This document shows, piece by piece, positions 11,201-23,364 of a stretch of 64,000 bases of DNA. Positions within the stretch are counted from its first letter, which is position 1. Each line of letters starts with the position of its first letter. A model generated the notes under the pieces. That model had not been told where the DNA came from. It was given only the letters and a program-made list of their open reading frames with translations, and searched no databases. The stretch is from Pardosa pseudoannulata. Taxonomy: Eukaryota; Arthropoda; Arachnida; Araneae; Lycosidae. The stretch is taken from the NCBI GenBank assembly GCA_032207245.1, contig CM063507.1, positions 88,061,109-88,125,108 of the forward strand. Direction: 5' to 3'. The position numbers and the translations under genes are program-made.

Positions 11201-13466
11201 CAGAGAATAGCTATTTTGATGTAAGCATGCTGCTCAACATGAGTTACTTCCATCTCACATGACACTCACCAACTGACTGATTTCACAGCTCTTGCTGTGC
11301 TACTACCAACTATCACAGAGACATCTGTTGTGCTGCATACACGCTCTGCCTGCAGAACTTCCACACAACACATATACGTTTGTAATCTGTTCATATATCT
11401 ACAAAAAAAATAGTTGCCATGACTTATGCCCCAACCCTTGTATAATATAAAATTTGTATCGATATATATAATATTCCTCATACTATAATGTTCTCTTTCT
11501 TTTTTTTAGGTATGCTCATTCCATTCGGAAATATTTTTTAACCTATCTTGAGTGCAATATTAAGCCCATTTTAATTTTTGATGGAGGTTTTGATCAATCT
11601 GGAAAGAAATTAAAAACTATTTTTCAAAGAGTGAAAGACCGCCTTTTAGAAATAGAGTACATTGCTAAGCATGGTTACAGCTCTGGAAAAGTGTTACCAC
11701 TGTTAGCTCACGAAATTTTCCGTGGTGTTCTCGATGATCTTAACATTGCTTATGCCCAGTGTGATTTTGAAGCAGATGATCAAGTAACTGCATTGGCAAA
11801 TTATTATAAGTGTCCCGTTATTAGTGCCGATAGTGATTTCTACATTTATGACATTCATAAAGGTTTTATAAATATTGATTCTATTGAACTGACTGTCCAG
11901 CTCGACACAGATTCAGATGGAAATGAATACAAGTTCTTAAATTGCAACATATACCATATTAATGAATTTGTGTCTTGTTTTCCTGGTATTCATAAAATGA
12001 TCTTGCCATTGTTTGGAACTTTAATTGGAAACGACTACGTAGAAGGAAAAGAATTTGATAATTTTTTTTCTAACATACAATTGCCAAAATATAAAGGCAG
12101 AAAATTAATTTTAAATTCTAAACAGAAGAAGATGATTGGGCTTTTATGCTGGTTGAAAAACAAGACTCCGAATCAAGCAGTAGATCAAGTTATGGAATAT
12201 CTCAAGAAAGATAAACGTACATATGTCAAATCGGTCATTGAAAGTGCCTTAAATAGCTATGAATTACATCATTGTAATTTATCAAGTATTCTCGACAAGA
12301 AATTATTTGACTGTCCGATAGAAAAATCTTTCAGCAGCCGATTAGTTACACCGTGTGGAAATCCATTGCCTATGGACTTTATGATTAAATTCCATAGTGG
12401 AGAATATTGTTCGTTTTTCATAAATGCTATAGTTTCTCATAAAGTTTTTCTGAGACCACAAATTGAAAATCTCTCTTTTCCAAGCAGTTTTACTTGTTCT
12501 CGTTATGTTAGACAAGTGATATATGGAATTCTCCTTTTACATCATATTGACAGCAAAATATGTGATCATGAAAAATGCCTCGCATGTATTGAAGAACATG
12601 ACCGTCATAATAAATCTTGGCGAAAAGAGTTAGTAGAACCTGTGTTTTCATTGGAAGGCATTGGAGAATTGCCAAAACTGGATGAAGTAAGTAGTGTCGA
12701 CAAAGAAAAATGCAAACTTATTTTATCTACAGTCTTGGGTGTTGGAGCAGATTTTTTCTTAAATATACCCGAAGAATGGCAGTTATTAATTGGATGCTAT
12801 AATTTTTGGTTACGAAACTGTAACCCATTTACCACAGAGTCATTTTTATATGCTTTAATATTAAACTTGATTTATTTTGGTTTAATAAAATCTAAAAATT
12901 GTTTTGAAAATGAGTGGAAATGTCCATATAGAAAAACACCGGAAGAACTTTGCTCTTGTCGATCTATTTTGTGCCTTTTATCAAAAATCACTGAATCAGA
13001 ATTGCTATTTGCGAAAAAAAATTTGGAGAAGTATCTCCACAAGTCTTCTTTTAATAATGGAAATCCATTAATTCTGCATATTTTACACAATTACAGTCAA
13101 GTACAAGTTTGTGTTTTCAACACTCAAACTTTAAATAAGTTACTAGGTTATGGCATGAAGAATCCAAATCTTCACGAATGTTTCGGTGGAACTCTGCTAT
13201 ATAATTTAGCTAAAGATATTTTAACTCGTTCGAATTCTTTGCTTTTTATTGCTGAAGTCCTAGGCAGAAAATCAAATTTAAATTTTCTGTTTCTGACACT
13301 TTATTCTATAATTTGTCAAGATATAAATCATGATTTAATTTTAAAAAATCATGAACTAAACAAAAAATATAAAAAGAAGTCCAAGAGAAACTATCATTCG
13401 AACTCCCAAAGTACTGGAACGGCATACAAGAAATTTGATATTTTAGACAGAGTGGAAGAACTGTGA
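8211..13466 (+). CDS. ASTE1: Asteroid homolog (ASTE1), XPG/FEN1-like nuclease
   Basis: Two exons, 8211-8371 and 11510-13466, joined across a 3.1-kb GT/AG intron, give 705 residues, close to the vertebrate length of about 680. The start MGIRGLSTFFNQNPEFF is the MGIxGL start of XPG-family nucleases. The N region has VIIDGHNLVH (Asp30), GGDYNKYAHS at the exon junction and ILIFDGG (Asp78). The internal region has CDFEADDQ (Glu141, Asp143, Asp144) and SADSDFYIYD (Asp161, Asp163). These are the acidic positions that bind metal in FEN1/XPG proteins. PLFGTLIGNDYV follows. The C end is lysine-rich. Human ASTE1 is reported to act with shieldin to limit resection of broken DNA ends; Drosophila asteroid was linked to EGFR signalling. 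The true frame runs through the codon at 11631 as Val, so a start there would be wrong. The gene appears intact. Confidence 0.93.
9132..9813 (+). mobile_element. Pogo/Tigger-like element, decayed
   Basis: Lies in the ASTE1 intron. From 9327 the plus strand reads MPLKHRRSLTADLKLKVIWK, the beginning of a pogo-type helix-turn-helix. After a stop, further pieces follow in shifted frames, including WVLDQRHGGRSFS, resembling the second HTH of pogo transposases. The right end TACGGTATACTG resembles Tigger termini. A second copy, similarly broken, lies at 53615-54314 in the same orientation. No catalytic domain is left. Confidence 0.65.
10440..11462 (-). pseudogene. Mariner transposase remnant
   Basis: On the minus strand a frame starts at 11253 with MEVTHVEQHAYIKIAIL, followed by a stop, matching the N terminus of a known mariner lineage. 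Near 10560-10470 the same strand reads IILHDNSRPHKAECVGQLL, the catalytic second-Asp block (usually HDNARPH). Stops and frameshifts lie between them, and the C-terminal part after this block is not recognisable. The right end ACCCTTGTATA could be a TIR. The copy is dead and oriented against ASTE1. Confidence 0.7.
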
Positions 13467-13530
13467 CAGTGTCATATTCAGCCATATTTTATATATTTAT
13501 TTTACATACTGAAAGATTTTATATTTCTGT

Positions 13531-13536
13531 AATAAA
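13531..13536 (+). terminator. Polyadenylation signal of ASTE1
   Basis: AATAAA lies 65 bases after the ASTE1 stop codon, in AT-rich sequence, and a T/G-rich stretch follows at 13546-13575. It is the first such hexamer after the gene. Cleavage there is inferred. Confidence 0.55.
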
Positions 13537-13579
13537 AATATTTTTATTGTTGAATAATTGTTGGAAATTTGTTTTTTAA

Positions 13580-14169
13580 CACTTGGCATGCGGGTATACT
13601 TCACCATCAAATTACGCATGCAGCGTGCATTTTTTAGTTTAGTTATTCAGAAAAATCGCAGTTAATAGAAAACTACTTTGTTTTGGTGAATGAAACTTTT
13701 TTTATTTTACACTTTAATATATACTGTATGATTATTTAACCAAAAAAAAATTTATGAAATCACAAAAATAAACTATTTTTAAAATTAAAGTCTGATAGTC
13801 TGTCAATGTTTATTTCTTCATCACTGTCTTTGTCGCGATGGCTCATTTAATCCATTTTGTATTAAACAATAAAAAACCAAGCTTCCAATTGACAAAACAC
13901 GACTTGTACGTTTTGGAGCTAGAAATTCGATGGAAGATGAAATAACGCAACCAAAGACAGAGTCACTCGACAATCCTAACTTGTGAAAAGAAAAAATACA
14001 AAGCATTGAATAGCAAGCAAACAACATACGTATAATTATACGTATTTAGTAGATTTGTTGTGGTTAGCAGGTATCCACCACAAATCTACTAAATTTGTAT
14101 TTTTACATAACCCGCACTCCAGTGACAGACTGCAAAAAACGTAAAAACACGTTGCCTGCACACGAAGTG
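13580..14169. mobile_element. TTAA-flanked, piggyBac-like non-autonomous element
   Basis: TTAA at 13576-13579 and 14170-14173 bracket a 590-base block. Its left end reads CACTTGGCATGCGGGTA and the complement of its right end reads CACTTCGTGTGCAGGCAAC. TTAA target duplication with inverted ends beginning CAC is typical of piggyBac-type elements. No transposase frame is recognised. An internal hairpin lies at 14045-14093. Confidence 0.65.
14045..14093. repeat. Hairpin, 19-base arms
   Basis: Arms 14045-14063 and 14075-14093 (TTTAGTAGATTTGTTGTGG and its near-perfect complement, 18 of 19) enclose an 11-base loop, inside the TTAA-flanked element. Confidence 0.8.
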
Positions 14170-14173
14170 TTAA

Positions 14174-16232
14174 GTTATATAACTTCAGATTCAGGATTAG
14201 TAAAAATCTGGATTCTTACTTCTCCTGGTAATAATTATATGTTTTGAAAGAAACATATAATTAAAAAAATTTAAACAATACAACTGAAGTTATTAAGCTC
14301 CGATTAAATTTTGATACTTTTTAATTTCATTGGAACAGGTGATAAATTCACCAAAAATGATACACAAATTACAAAAGGGAACGAAATACAAATAAAAAAA
14401 AGATATGGAATATCCCCACTGGTATCTTTTACTGCACATTTTCAAAACAAGTTGCAGCCGTTTCATCTACATCTTTTTTCATAATATATAATAATAATAT
14501 TGGCAACAGACAATAATAATGCTTTTTTGTGACCAATAAAATCTGCTTGGATATGCACTGGCAAAACGGAAATGAACCTAAATTTTTTATGATTAATGAT
14601 CAAGTTTCCATCATCCTACTTATTTTATTATTATAATGTGTTCAATACTATTTACATATGACAAATTATGTAAAATTTGTTCTGGATATTTTATTAACAA
14701 AAACATAGAACTGGCAAAATAAAAAAAAAAAAGCTGTTAGCACCAGAAGCACAGATCAGCAGAATTTTTTTAAAGTTAAATAAGAAGATGTAATTAATGC
14801 CAAATTATAGGTTTCTGGATTTTCAATGCTTCACTGTGTAATAGAAAAAAAAAATTGTTACTCCACATTTCCTACTGGATCAAAATAATCATTTCAGATA
14901 AATGTGTAACTGTGATATGTCAGAAAATTTTGAGAAAATTGTCAATATCAAAGTATTTCCTGAATTTTGTGGCCACCAATTTTAAGCCTATTATATAGTT
15001 GAAAAATATAATAGCCAATATTTAAAAAGGGTATCCACTTATTCGAATAAAGCTGTAACATATTCTATAGTAAATTTACTACTTTTTTTAATTGATTCAT
15101 AATAAATTCATTAGTGTTTATAGGATTATTTAATTTAAAATTACCTGTTAAATGAAAATGTAATATTACAGAGTTAATCTAATATTAATTTCAGCATTAA
15201 TTTCTTTAAATGAAAATTGTTCTTTAACCATTAGAAGGACTGTTTTCTCTTTCATTTGATACACTACATACATCAGTTAAATAAATTCAGTTTTTTACAA
15301 ACATATTTTACTAAAAAATTGGAAGTCACTTGAACATAAATATATTTCAGATCTAACACATAGCTATTATTGAAAGTATAAAATAAATAATTCTGGTACC
15401 ATAACCTTTCTCATAATGGTATTTATTAAGCTATTATACAATATATTACATATATTTCATCATTTATGTATATTAATTGTACAAACAATATTTCATAAAT
15501 AACTAAATAATAAGATTTAATTCTAAATAATATTTTGGAATAATTATTTAATTATAATCTTTCAAAAATACTAATTTATTTTTTCTCTCATTTACCTTTA
15601 ATAAAATTTCTAATTCTTTGGATTATTAGACAATTTAATTCTTAGTAACTATTTTAAATGCGTAGACAGTCTTACATAAAAAAATAAAATATTTTTAAAC
15701 CAATGTTCCTGTCACAAAATTTTAAGAGTTTTTTTTTTATGGCATATTAATACTTATTCACATTCTATTCTATAGTTGCTGATCTCTATCCAGGATGTTT
15801 GATTTTACTTTTAAAAATGTCTCAATTATAAGGGAACTTTAAAATATTCAACAGAAAAAATTTCATATGATTTATTGTTTTAGGATAGAAATCTTTTTTC
15901 TGCTGTATGCACGCCATTGTTTTTTTTTATTAGCTTTATTGGCTTGACTGAAGAACAGGGTCCCCCAGTCAACTTGGCGATAAAGCTCTGAGCATGGTAG
16001 CCTAACATTTTCTCCTGATCTTGCCTTGTCCAAACAACCTGTATCTATATTTTAATTTATATTATATTTGTATCTAGCTCTTCTCGTGGAATATGGCTAA
16101 TTTTTAATATTTTGGAGCTGTTAGCTTTGTAAACTGTTAAGGGATTGATTTCCCATAAATATAAATGCCCAGTTTGTCAGTGGTTTAGGTTAATTAAGAA
16201 AATGTATATAATTCTATTATAATGGTGCAATC
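14174..16232. other. ASTE1-TSC2 intergenic DNA, nothing recognised
   Basis: Two kilobases of AT-rich DNA with poly-A and poly-T runs. No exon, RNA gene or transposon end was identified. A short segment richer in G and C at 15940-16030 has no match I know. Confidence 0.4.
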
Positions 16233-16234
16233 TA

Positions 16235-17431
16235 CACTTAAGAGCCAAAACATTATGACCACCCCCTACATTTTGCAATGAATTCGCCTGGGTGACTTGG
16301 AAGGCATGTGATCAAGTGGAGGGGGTATTTATAACTGCTGCTGGAGTGTCTGAAAAATCCTTCTTTCCCTTACTTCTGTGTGTCATGGGAAAGGTTGTGG
16401 ATCTAAGCGATTTTGATAGAGGACAGAATGTAATGGCTCGAGGGCTCGGAACAAGTATTTCCGAAACTGCACGACTCTTGGGTTGTTCGAGGATCTACAG
16501 TTGTTATTACTGATGCAAAGTGGATGAATGACGGTGAAACTAGCAGTAGACAACATGGTATTGGACGTCCACACTCTATCTAAGAAAAAGGCCGTCGAAG
16601 ACTGTCTCGCATGGTGAAGCAAAACCGGAGCCACACAGAGGCTCAGCTGACAACACAATATAATATGGGGCCAAGTAGAATAGTATCGGAGCACCCTGTT
16701 CAGCGGACACTGTTGGATATGGGGCTACGCAGCAAACGTCCCACTCGTGTACCTTTGCTGACCAAGCTTCCTCACCAACTGCTCCTACGCTGGGCCCGGG
16801 AACATCGCGACTGGTCCATGGATTAGTGGGAGAGAGTTGCCTGGTCAGATGAATCGCGGTTTGTCCTTTATCACGCCGTTGGCCGTGCCAGGATTAGCCG
16901 TTTTCGAGGCGAACAGTTGCTCCCTCAATGTACAGTAGGTTATGCACAGGCTGGTGGTTGCGGTATTATGCTTTGCGGGACATTCTCTTGGGCGTCTATG
17001 GGACCCGTGGTTATGGTAGAGCAGACCATGAATGCTGCAGGGTATCTGAACATCATTACGGACCCGTTGCACCCTTATATGGCCTCTGTTTTTCCAGCTG
17101 GAAATGGAATGTACCAACAGGACAACACCCCGTGTCACAAGGCTAAAATTGTGTCAGAGTGGTTCCAGGAACATTATGCTGAATTCTAGTTAATGTCCTA
17201 ACTCACTGGATCTCAGTCCGATAGAATCCATTTGGGATGTGATGGGACGGCAGCTCCGAGTTCCAAGACCACCCATTCGCAATATCTCGGATTTGCGTCA
17301 CCGTTGCTTCAACATCTGGTACAATCTGTCTACCAAGGACTTGTGACATCCATGCCAAGGAGGTTTGAAGCTGTGGTGAGGGCCAAAGGTGGTCAAACTC
17401 GTTAATGACAGGTGGTTTTGACACTTGAGTG
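16235..17431 (+). pseudogene. Tc1-family transposon, nearly full length but broken
   Basis: TA dinucleotides flank a 1.2-kb element. The left TIR reads CACTTAAGAGCCAAAACATT; the right TIR has lost part of its sequence. From 16385 the frame reads [14 protein letters not shown], then ARLLGCSR (N-terminal HTH). Later, in other frames, come RTLLDMGLRSKRPTRVPLL, WSDESR (first Asp), GGCGIMLCGTFSWAS, QQDNTPCHKAKIV (second Asp) and the QxLVxSMPRR-like end. An in-frame TAG at 16824, frameshifts near 16493 and 17190 and the eroded right end make it inactive. A short deletion derivative of the same family is at 47105-47516. Confidence 0.88.
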
Positions 17432-17433
17432 TA

Positions 17434-19102
17434 TATACATAGGGTGTTTTGTCCATGAGTGGAAATAACGTATTTTGTCTATGCTTAAAGCTACGAACAT
17501 CCATGCTATTAAAGGGATTCAAATCCATGAACTTCGTCGAAATCGAGTCAACAATCGTAATTTTTAGATATATGGTTTAATGGCTGGTTTCTAATAAAAA
17601 ATAAAACTATCAACTTAGCAATCGCCTGGAAATATGCTTACTAGGTACTTAAAATACTTATGCGATAATAATAGATTCTTACGATTTTACAAATTAAGGA
17701 ACAGAAAATGTAAACGATCTTTTTGTTTTTAACAATTTCGAGCAGACGAATTTTGACAGTACTTAAATATAGTAGTTTACTTTAAAAATCTACAATTTGA
17801 TTCGCTACTTCAGAACATGAAGTCATTTCAAATGCGTTATCAACCAATCAGATTAATCTTTCAATAAATGAAGCATCCAAGATTTTTCCTACTATGTCAA
17901 ACAAAACACAGTAACAACACACAAAACGGGATATTTTAATTTTGAAAACTGAATGAAGTATAAAAACTTAAGAGGTGTGCATTCGCTTTTATATAGTCAG
18001 AATTACTTTTAGCATGTTTATGAATTTTAACGGGGTTTTTAGTTTCTATTATTTAACGTGAACATTCCCTGTTCAATATGCAAGTATTTTATGTTTACTG
18101 TGCATAATTCAAACTAGTTTTCTTTATTAAGTTTCTTTATTTCATTACTCTTGTTTCTGCTTTACGTTTTAGAAAGTTAATAATATTGGTTCATGCAGTT
18201 TATTTTAAATTTATACATTTAATAAGTCGCGCAGCTGGTTGATACAAGTTCGGGAAATCTCTTTGTAAAAGTATATTTTAATCTGAAAGTTTCGGCTAAT
18301 ATTTTACGTTTACAATTTCAGACGCACATTTTTTTTTAATATATATAGAATAACTTTATAGTCATTTTAATAAATAATTGTGTTATTTCATGACGTATTG
18401 GTTATCTTGCTAGAAAATTTAAAGCCACTGTTTAGATTTGAATGTAGAAAAATGTTAAATGTCAATTTAATGTCACTCCTCAAAATTAAAAGTAGTTATT
18501 TATACCGAGAAGCATGTGAACCTATATGATATAAAATACAGGTTTTATGTTATGTGCGAAACTGAATAAATTTCCTAATATTGATATAAGCAGTTCAATG
18601 TAATTAAAATTTTTTTTGAAAAAGTACATAGGTTTAATACAGTTTTAGTATGGAACATTACCTTAGATTTGTGCTTAGGGGGTTTTATGACATTAATTAT
18701 TTATATTTATGTGTTACATTTCAATGTTTAGCATTTATTAAATGTTAATTTTTTTTTTCTGTTAGCGATTTCATAATTTTGTGCCTTTGGGTAGTCTTTT
18801 TTTATTTATGAATGTTTGCTTCTTTATTCATATCAGTTTAATATTTCTAACTTGCTTTTTTCTAGTTTAATATGTTAGAAGTAAATATTTTTATGTGTTT
18901 GAGCAATTAAATTTTTTTTATGAATTTTCTTAATATAGCTTTGCTATTCAAGAAAATTTTTAAATGTTATTAATGATTAAAGAAATGACAAATTATATAA
19001 TAATCTTAACTTTTATGAAGATTATGCAATTAGTCTTTTATAATATCAAACGTGTTTTACCCTGTAACATATTTAAAATATACATTTATTAACAAATTTC
19101 AG
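17434..19102. other. Upstream region of TSC2
   Basis: AT-rich sequence without a recognised exon. The coding ATG of TSC2 at 19122 is preceded by a good AG acceptor (19101-19102), so a 5' UTR intron probably ends there. The promoter and non-coding first exon should then lie in this stretch or further left; I could not place them. Confidence 0.4.
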
Positions 19103-19121
19103 ATCTTCTTAAGGAATTAAA

Positions 19122-22100
19122 ATGTCTCGGAAGGTGAAGCAGTTTTTTGGGAAAAAAGAAGCAGCCCCTGTCAGTTTTGATAAATTGAAAAGAGAGCCCT
19201 ATAACATAAGTATTGATATCTTAAAGGTAAATATTTTTTTATATACTATATGGTATTGTTTTTAGATATTATATGGTTAATACGGTTTGTTTAAATATGC
19301 AAATTTTTGTTTATATGTACATGTTTATCATTTTTAGGATCTTAGCAATGAAAATTCTAACAGCCAGCGATTAAAATGCATTAGGGATTTGTATGACATA
19401 GTTCTAACAAAAAAATTGGAAAAAGTAAGCATTTATGTTTTAATTGGTTGATAGGAAGTGATTTATTGAATCATGTACTATTCTTTCTATAGAAAAGGAT
19501 ATTATTTCAGTGATCACTTATGTTATTTCTTGGAATAGTTTTATAGTCATTGATCTTTCTTTACCTACATATCTAAATCTGATACAAAATTTTTTAACTT
19601 TTATTTAAAAATGATTATGGATTTATTTCCTTCAAGTTTATTGTAATTTTTTTTTTTTTTTTTTAAACAGAATGCTGTTCAAGCCATATGCAAGAATGTT
19701 GAAGATATGCTTGATTCATCGAATTCCTTGGAAACGAGGCATATAGTTTATCATTTTCTCACTGGACTTATAATGGGCCAAGTAAATATTAATTGCAGCA
19801 TAATTTTTTTTATGAATTACAGTGTTGTACTCTTCTGGTAGTTTTAATTTAGTTATTAGAAGTTTAAGAATGAGCAATGTTGAACGAATCCTAGGGTACC
19901 GATTGCCTGAGTGGGGGAGGAGAAAAAAAAACTTATTCTACTGTTATTTTTTTAATTAAAGGCAAAATTGTTTAATGTTCTTGTAATATCACAGGATGCA
20001 ATTGTTACAGTACTGCCTGGGCCAAGCCCTCTAGTCCTGTTATACATTTAAGAATTTAATTCTTAAGAATTTATTTGGCTCTAACATGGCAATAAAAAGT
20101 AGAAAATTGGGAAAGAATGCTTGAGTTTGGGCAGGGTGCAAAACAATAGAAATAAGAATGATAAAAATTAAAATGTGAGACTTCCAAAAAAAGAAGATAC
20201 GTGGTGAAAACTTGTGGTATACTAGTAGAGAAATTAGATCAAAATATAGAAAAATTGAATGTAGTTTTTTTTTTTTTATTATTAATGAGATGATGAGAGA
20301 GCCAAGCTCAGGATGAACAGACTTGTGGAAAACTCAAGTTAGTAGCTCGGTGAACAAATTTAGGATCCAGGAGAGAAAATCTCAGTGAATTAGAATGGTG
20401 ATTGAGGATCAATGGCAATCTTAGAATATGACCCATCAAGATGTGGCCACAAGAAGCACTGCTTCAGAATTTGGAGTAGCAATAGAGTAAGGGGGGAGGA
20501 AAACATTGCAGTAGGGCAGGATCCAGGAAGGACGAATGAAATTACTGGAAGAGAGAAATGACTAGCGAATAGAATTATTCGTAGTCTTGTGCTAAGATGG
20601 CCATCGGTCTTTTACGATTATTAGTTTGCATAGTTATATTGAGTATTGTAGAATTGTACTCTATCTTTAAGTATATCTGTTGTCTCTTAATATCCCAAAC
20701 TGCTATTCTACATAGTAACAATATTGAATTTCCAGAGTTACTATAGTAATATTGATACAAAGTAATTTCAACAGCTGTGGAATGAAGTTATCATAAAAAG
20801 TATGGTTAAAAACACATTCTTCGTTCAATATTTCCTTTATACCAATTATATTTAATCATAATATTTTCCAAGATTTATTATAACACTAAATTGAACTACA
20901 ACTTGTAATGCATGTTTCTTGTGGATATTCTGATTGGAAAAAACATTCATCCGCCTTAGACGAATAGAAACCATTTTATTGCAACAAGCACTATTTCATA
21001 TCTATATAGGAAATTTAAATGTTGTACTGAAATGACAATCTGAATTCATCTGAACACACAGGATAAGAACCTCATAAGTTGATAAAACTTTTTACAAATT
21101 AATCTTTTTACTTAGAGACTTTTAATTTTCCTGAAGATACTGTAGGTAAGAGTCGAAAATATCCCAGTAGGTTACGCTATTGCTTTCCAAAAAGGGGGAA
21201 CCATCTGGTTGGTTACGGTTTCTTTTGTGTCCATCTGCATAAAAAATATTCACTCATTACTCGCAGGAAACTCTCAATAGGATGACTTTCTCTCAAATGA
21301 ACATCAGACTTTCTCAGAATGCAGTTTCAACTGAAGTAGTTTATAGGATGCATCTGTAAGTTGTCAAAGAATTACAAAGACTACTAAAAAAGAATTGCTC
21401 ATTTCATTGCCTATGGCTAAGTTAAATTGTGTGTTCTTCAGATGAAACTTTGTGCTGAAATTGCTCTAATTAGACTGCAGCAAAATTCTATTGTAGATTT
21501 TTTTATTTTTACTATAACTATGTTAATTAAAATAATAATTATTCAATTTGAATAATTCTATTGGGTGATCAATTCTGAGATTTTTATTAAACTTAGAAGT
21601 CAGATTTTGAAGAAAATTTGAAAGAGAGAGAATTTTATTCCATTGCGGATTTCCCTATTTCTGAAATACCAGGGAGAATTAGTGATTTGCCGAATAGTCA
21701 CATTTTGAGCCGCAGCAAAAGATTTAATGAGTGTCAGCCGCACGTTGTATTGCGTGTGACCATGCAATTCTCGCATGAGTATTGATATTCATTTATTTAA
21801 TGCATGTGCTTTTTTTATATAATAAAGCTTAAAAGCACATTTTGTTCTTCAGTGATCAAGTACAAATTATTACATGAAAAGGTAACATATATAGCCCATA
21901 TTTATGCCCTGATATATTCATGCATGTGTCTTTCTCTCTGTATTTATATAAATAGTTACAGTAAGTTTGACATTATTCTTTGTTGTGGCAGCAAAGATTT
22001 CATTTTGGTAGATTAACAGTATTTTAATATTTATTACTTTTTAAAAAGTAATGTAATTTTCATTTTTGTAGGTGGATTATATGGATATGATGCGTAGCTA

Positions 22101-23284
22101 CTTGTTCAGGCTTTTATTAGTGCATACTAATTCAGAAGATACATTACCCAAGTAATTAATGATTCATTTTTAAAACTTTAAGTATTGTTGATAATAAAAA
22201 ATAAGCCATAACATGTACTGAATCTTCGTTTTCAATTTTAGACTCGAATTGCTGAAAGCTCTTACTGATTGTGGAAAAAATATTTCATACTTTGAAGAAG
22301 AAATTGGTGAGAGAGTTTGCATTTAATTTTTTATATTTTTTTAATGTTCATTAGTCATATTTCTTTGAATGTCAGATGTTTTGAACTCCTATGCAAGTGT
22401 TTTGCTTATCCTTTGTCATGAGATTTTAAGATTTTTGTTGTATGTTGTCGATTCAAACACAGCTATTTTTTTGCCAAATTTAAACCTATCTCGTGCTACA
22501 ACTTTAAATGTCATCCTTTTTTTTCAATTATCATACAAAACAATGCGCATGCATTTCTTATATATACATAAAAGAAATAAAAAAATGTGTAAAACCTTAA
22601 AATTTTTTTAGAAATATATATATTTTTTAAATTTCTATATCATTGTAATTTTTTTCTTATTAAGCTAATGGCTAGAACTAAAATATAGGCTTTCAATAAA
22701 ATTTTTGTAATTTTTCTTTTTAACACTAGATTTACAGATGTTTATCCTATACCTATTTTTACTGAAGTGAACCCATTGGATTCATATAAGAAAATTCAAG
22801 TTTTTTTGCCAAGAAAATAGTTCCAAATGAATTTAAATAAAATGTTTATTATCAAAAAATTTATGGAAAACATTTGACATATAAAATCTGCTTTCGAAAC
22901 CCATTTTCCGCAAACATTTCTATTCTATTGAGCACAATGATTTCGACATCTGTTTCTTTGGCAGGATGGTTGAACTTGACAATTCTTCCGTAGCATAAAT
23001 TTCTGTCATGAGAATGGAGGTGTTCTTGACTTCTTCTCTATATTTACTTTTAGCTCTTCAGCCAATTCCAAAATATCCCAGGCCTGATAGGACCCATAAA
23101 TTTCCTGTTATGTGATTAACTGTTGAACTTTTCTAAGAGTCCAATTGGCTCATAACCGTTAAAATAGGTCTACCCCATTGGATAATATGAAATGAAGGGG
23201 TCTGCAGGGAAGAGGAATGAAAGTTTACATATATTTTATTACTTAATTAAAAATGAACATGTTTTTCAAAAGGGATATTAAAGT

Positions 23285-23364
<80 letters not shown>

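Noticed and set aside
12872..13090. 72-codon minus-strand frame inside ASTE1
   Set aside because: Shadow of the ASTE1 coding sequence.
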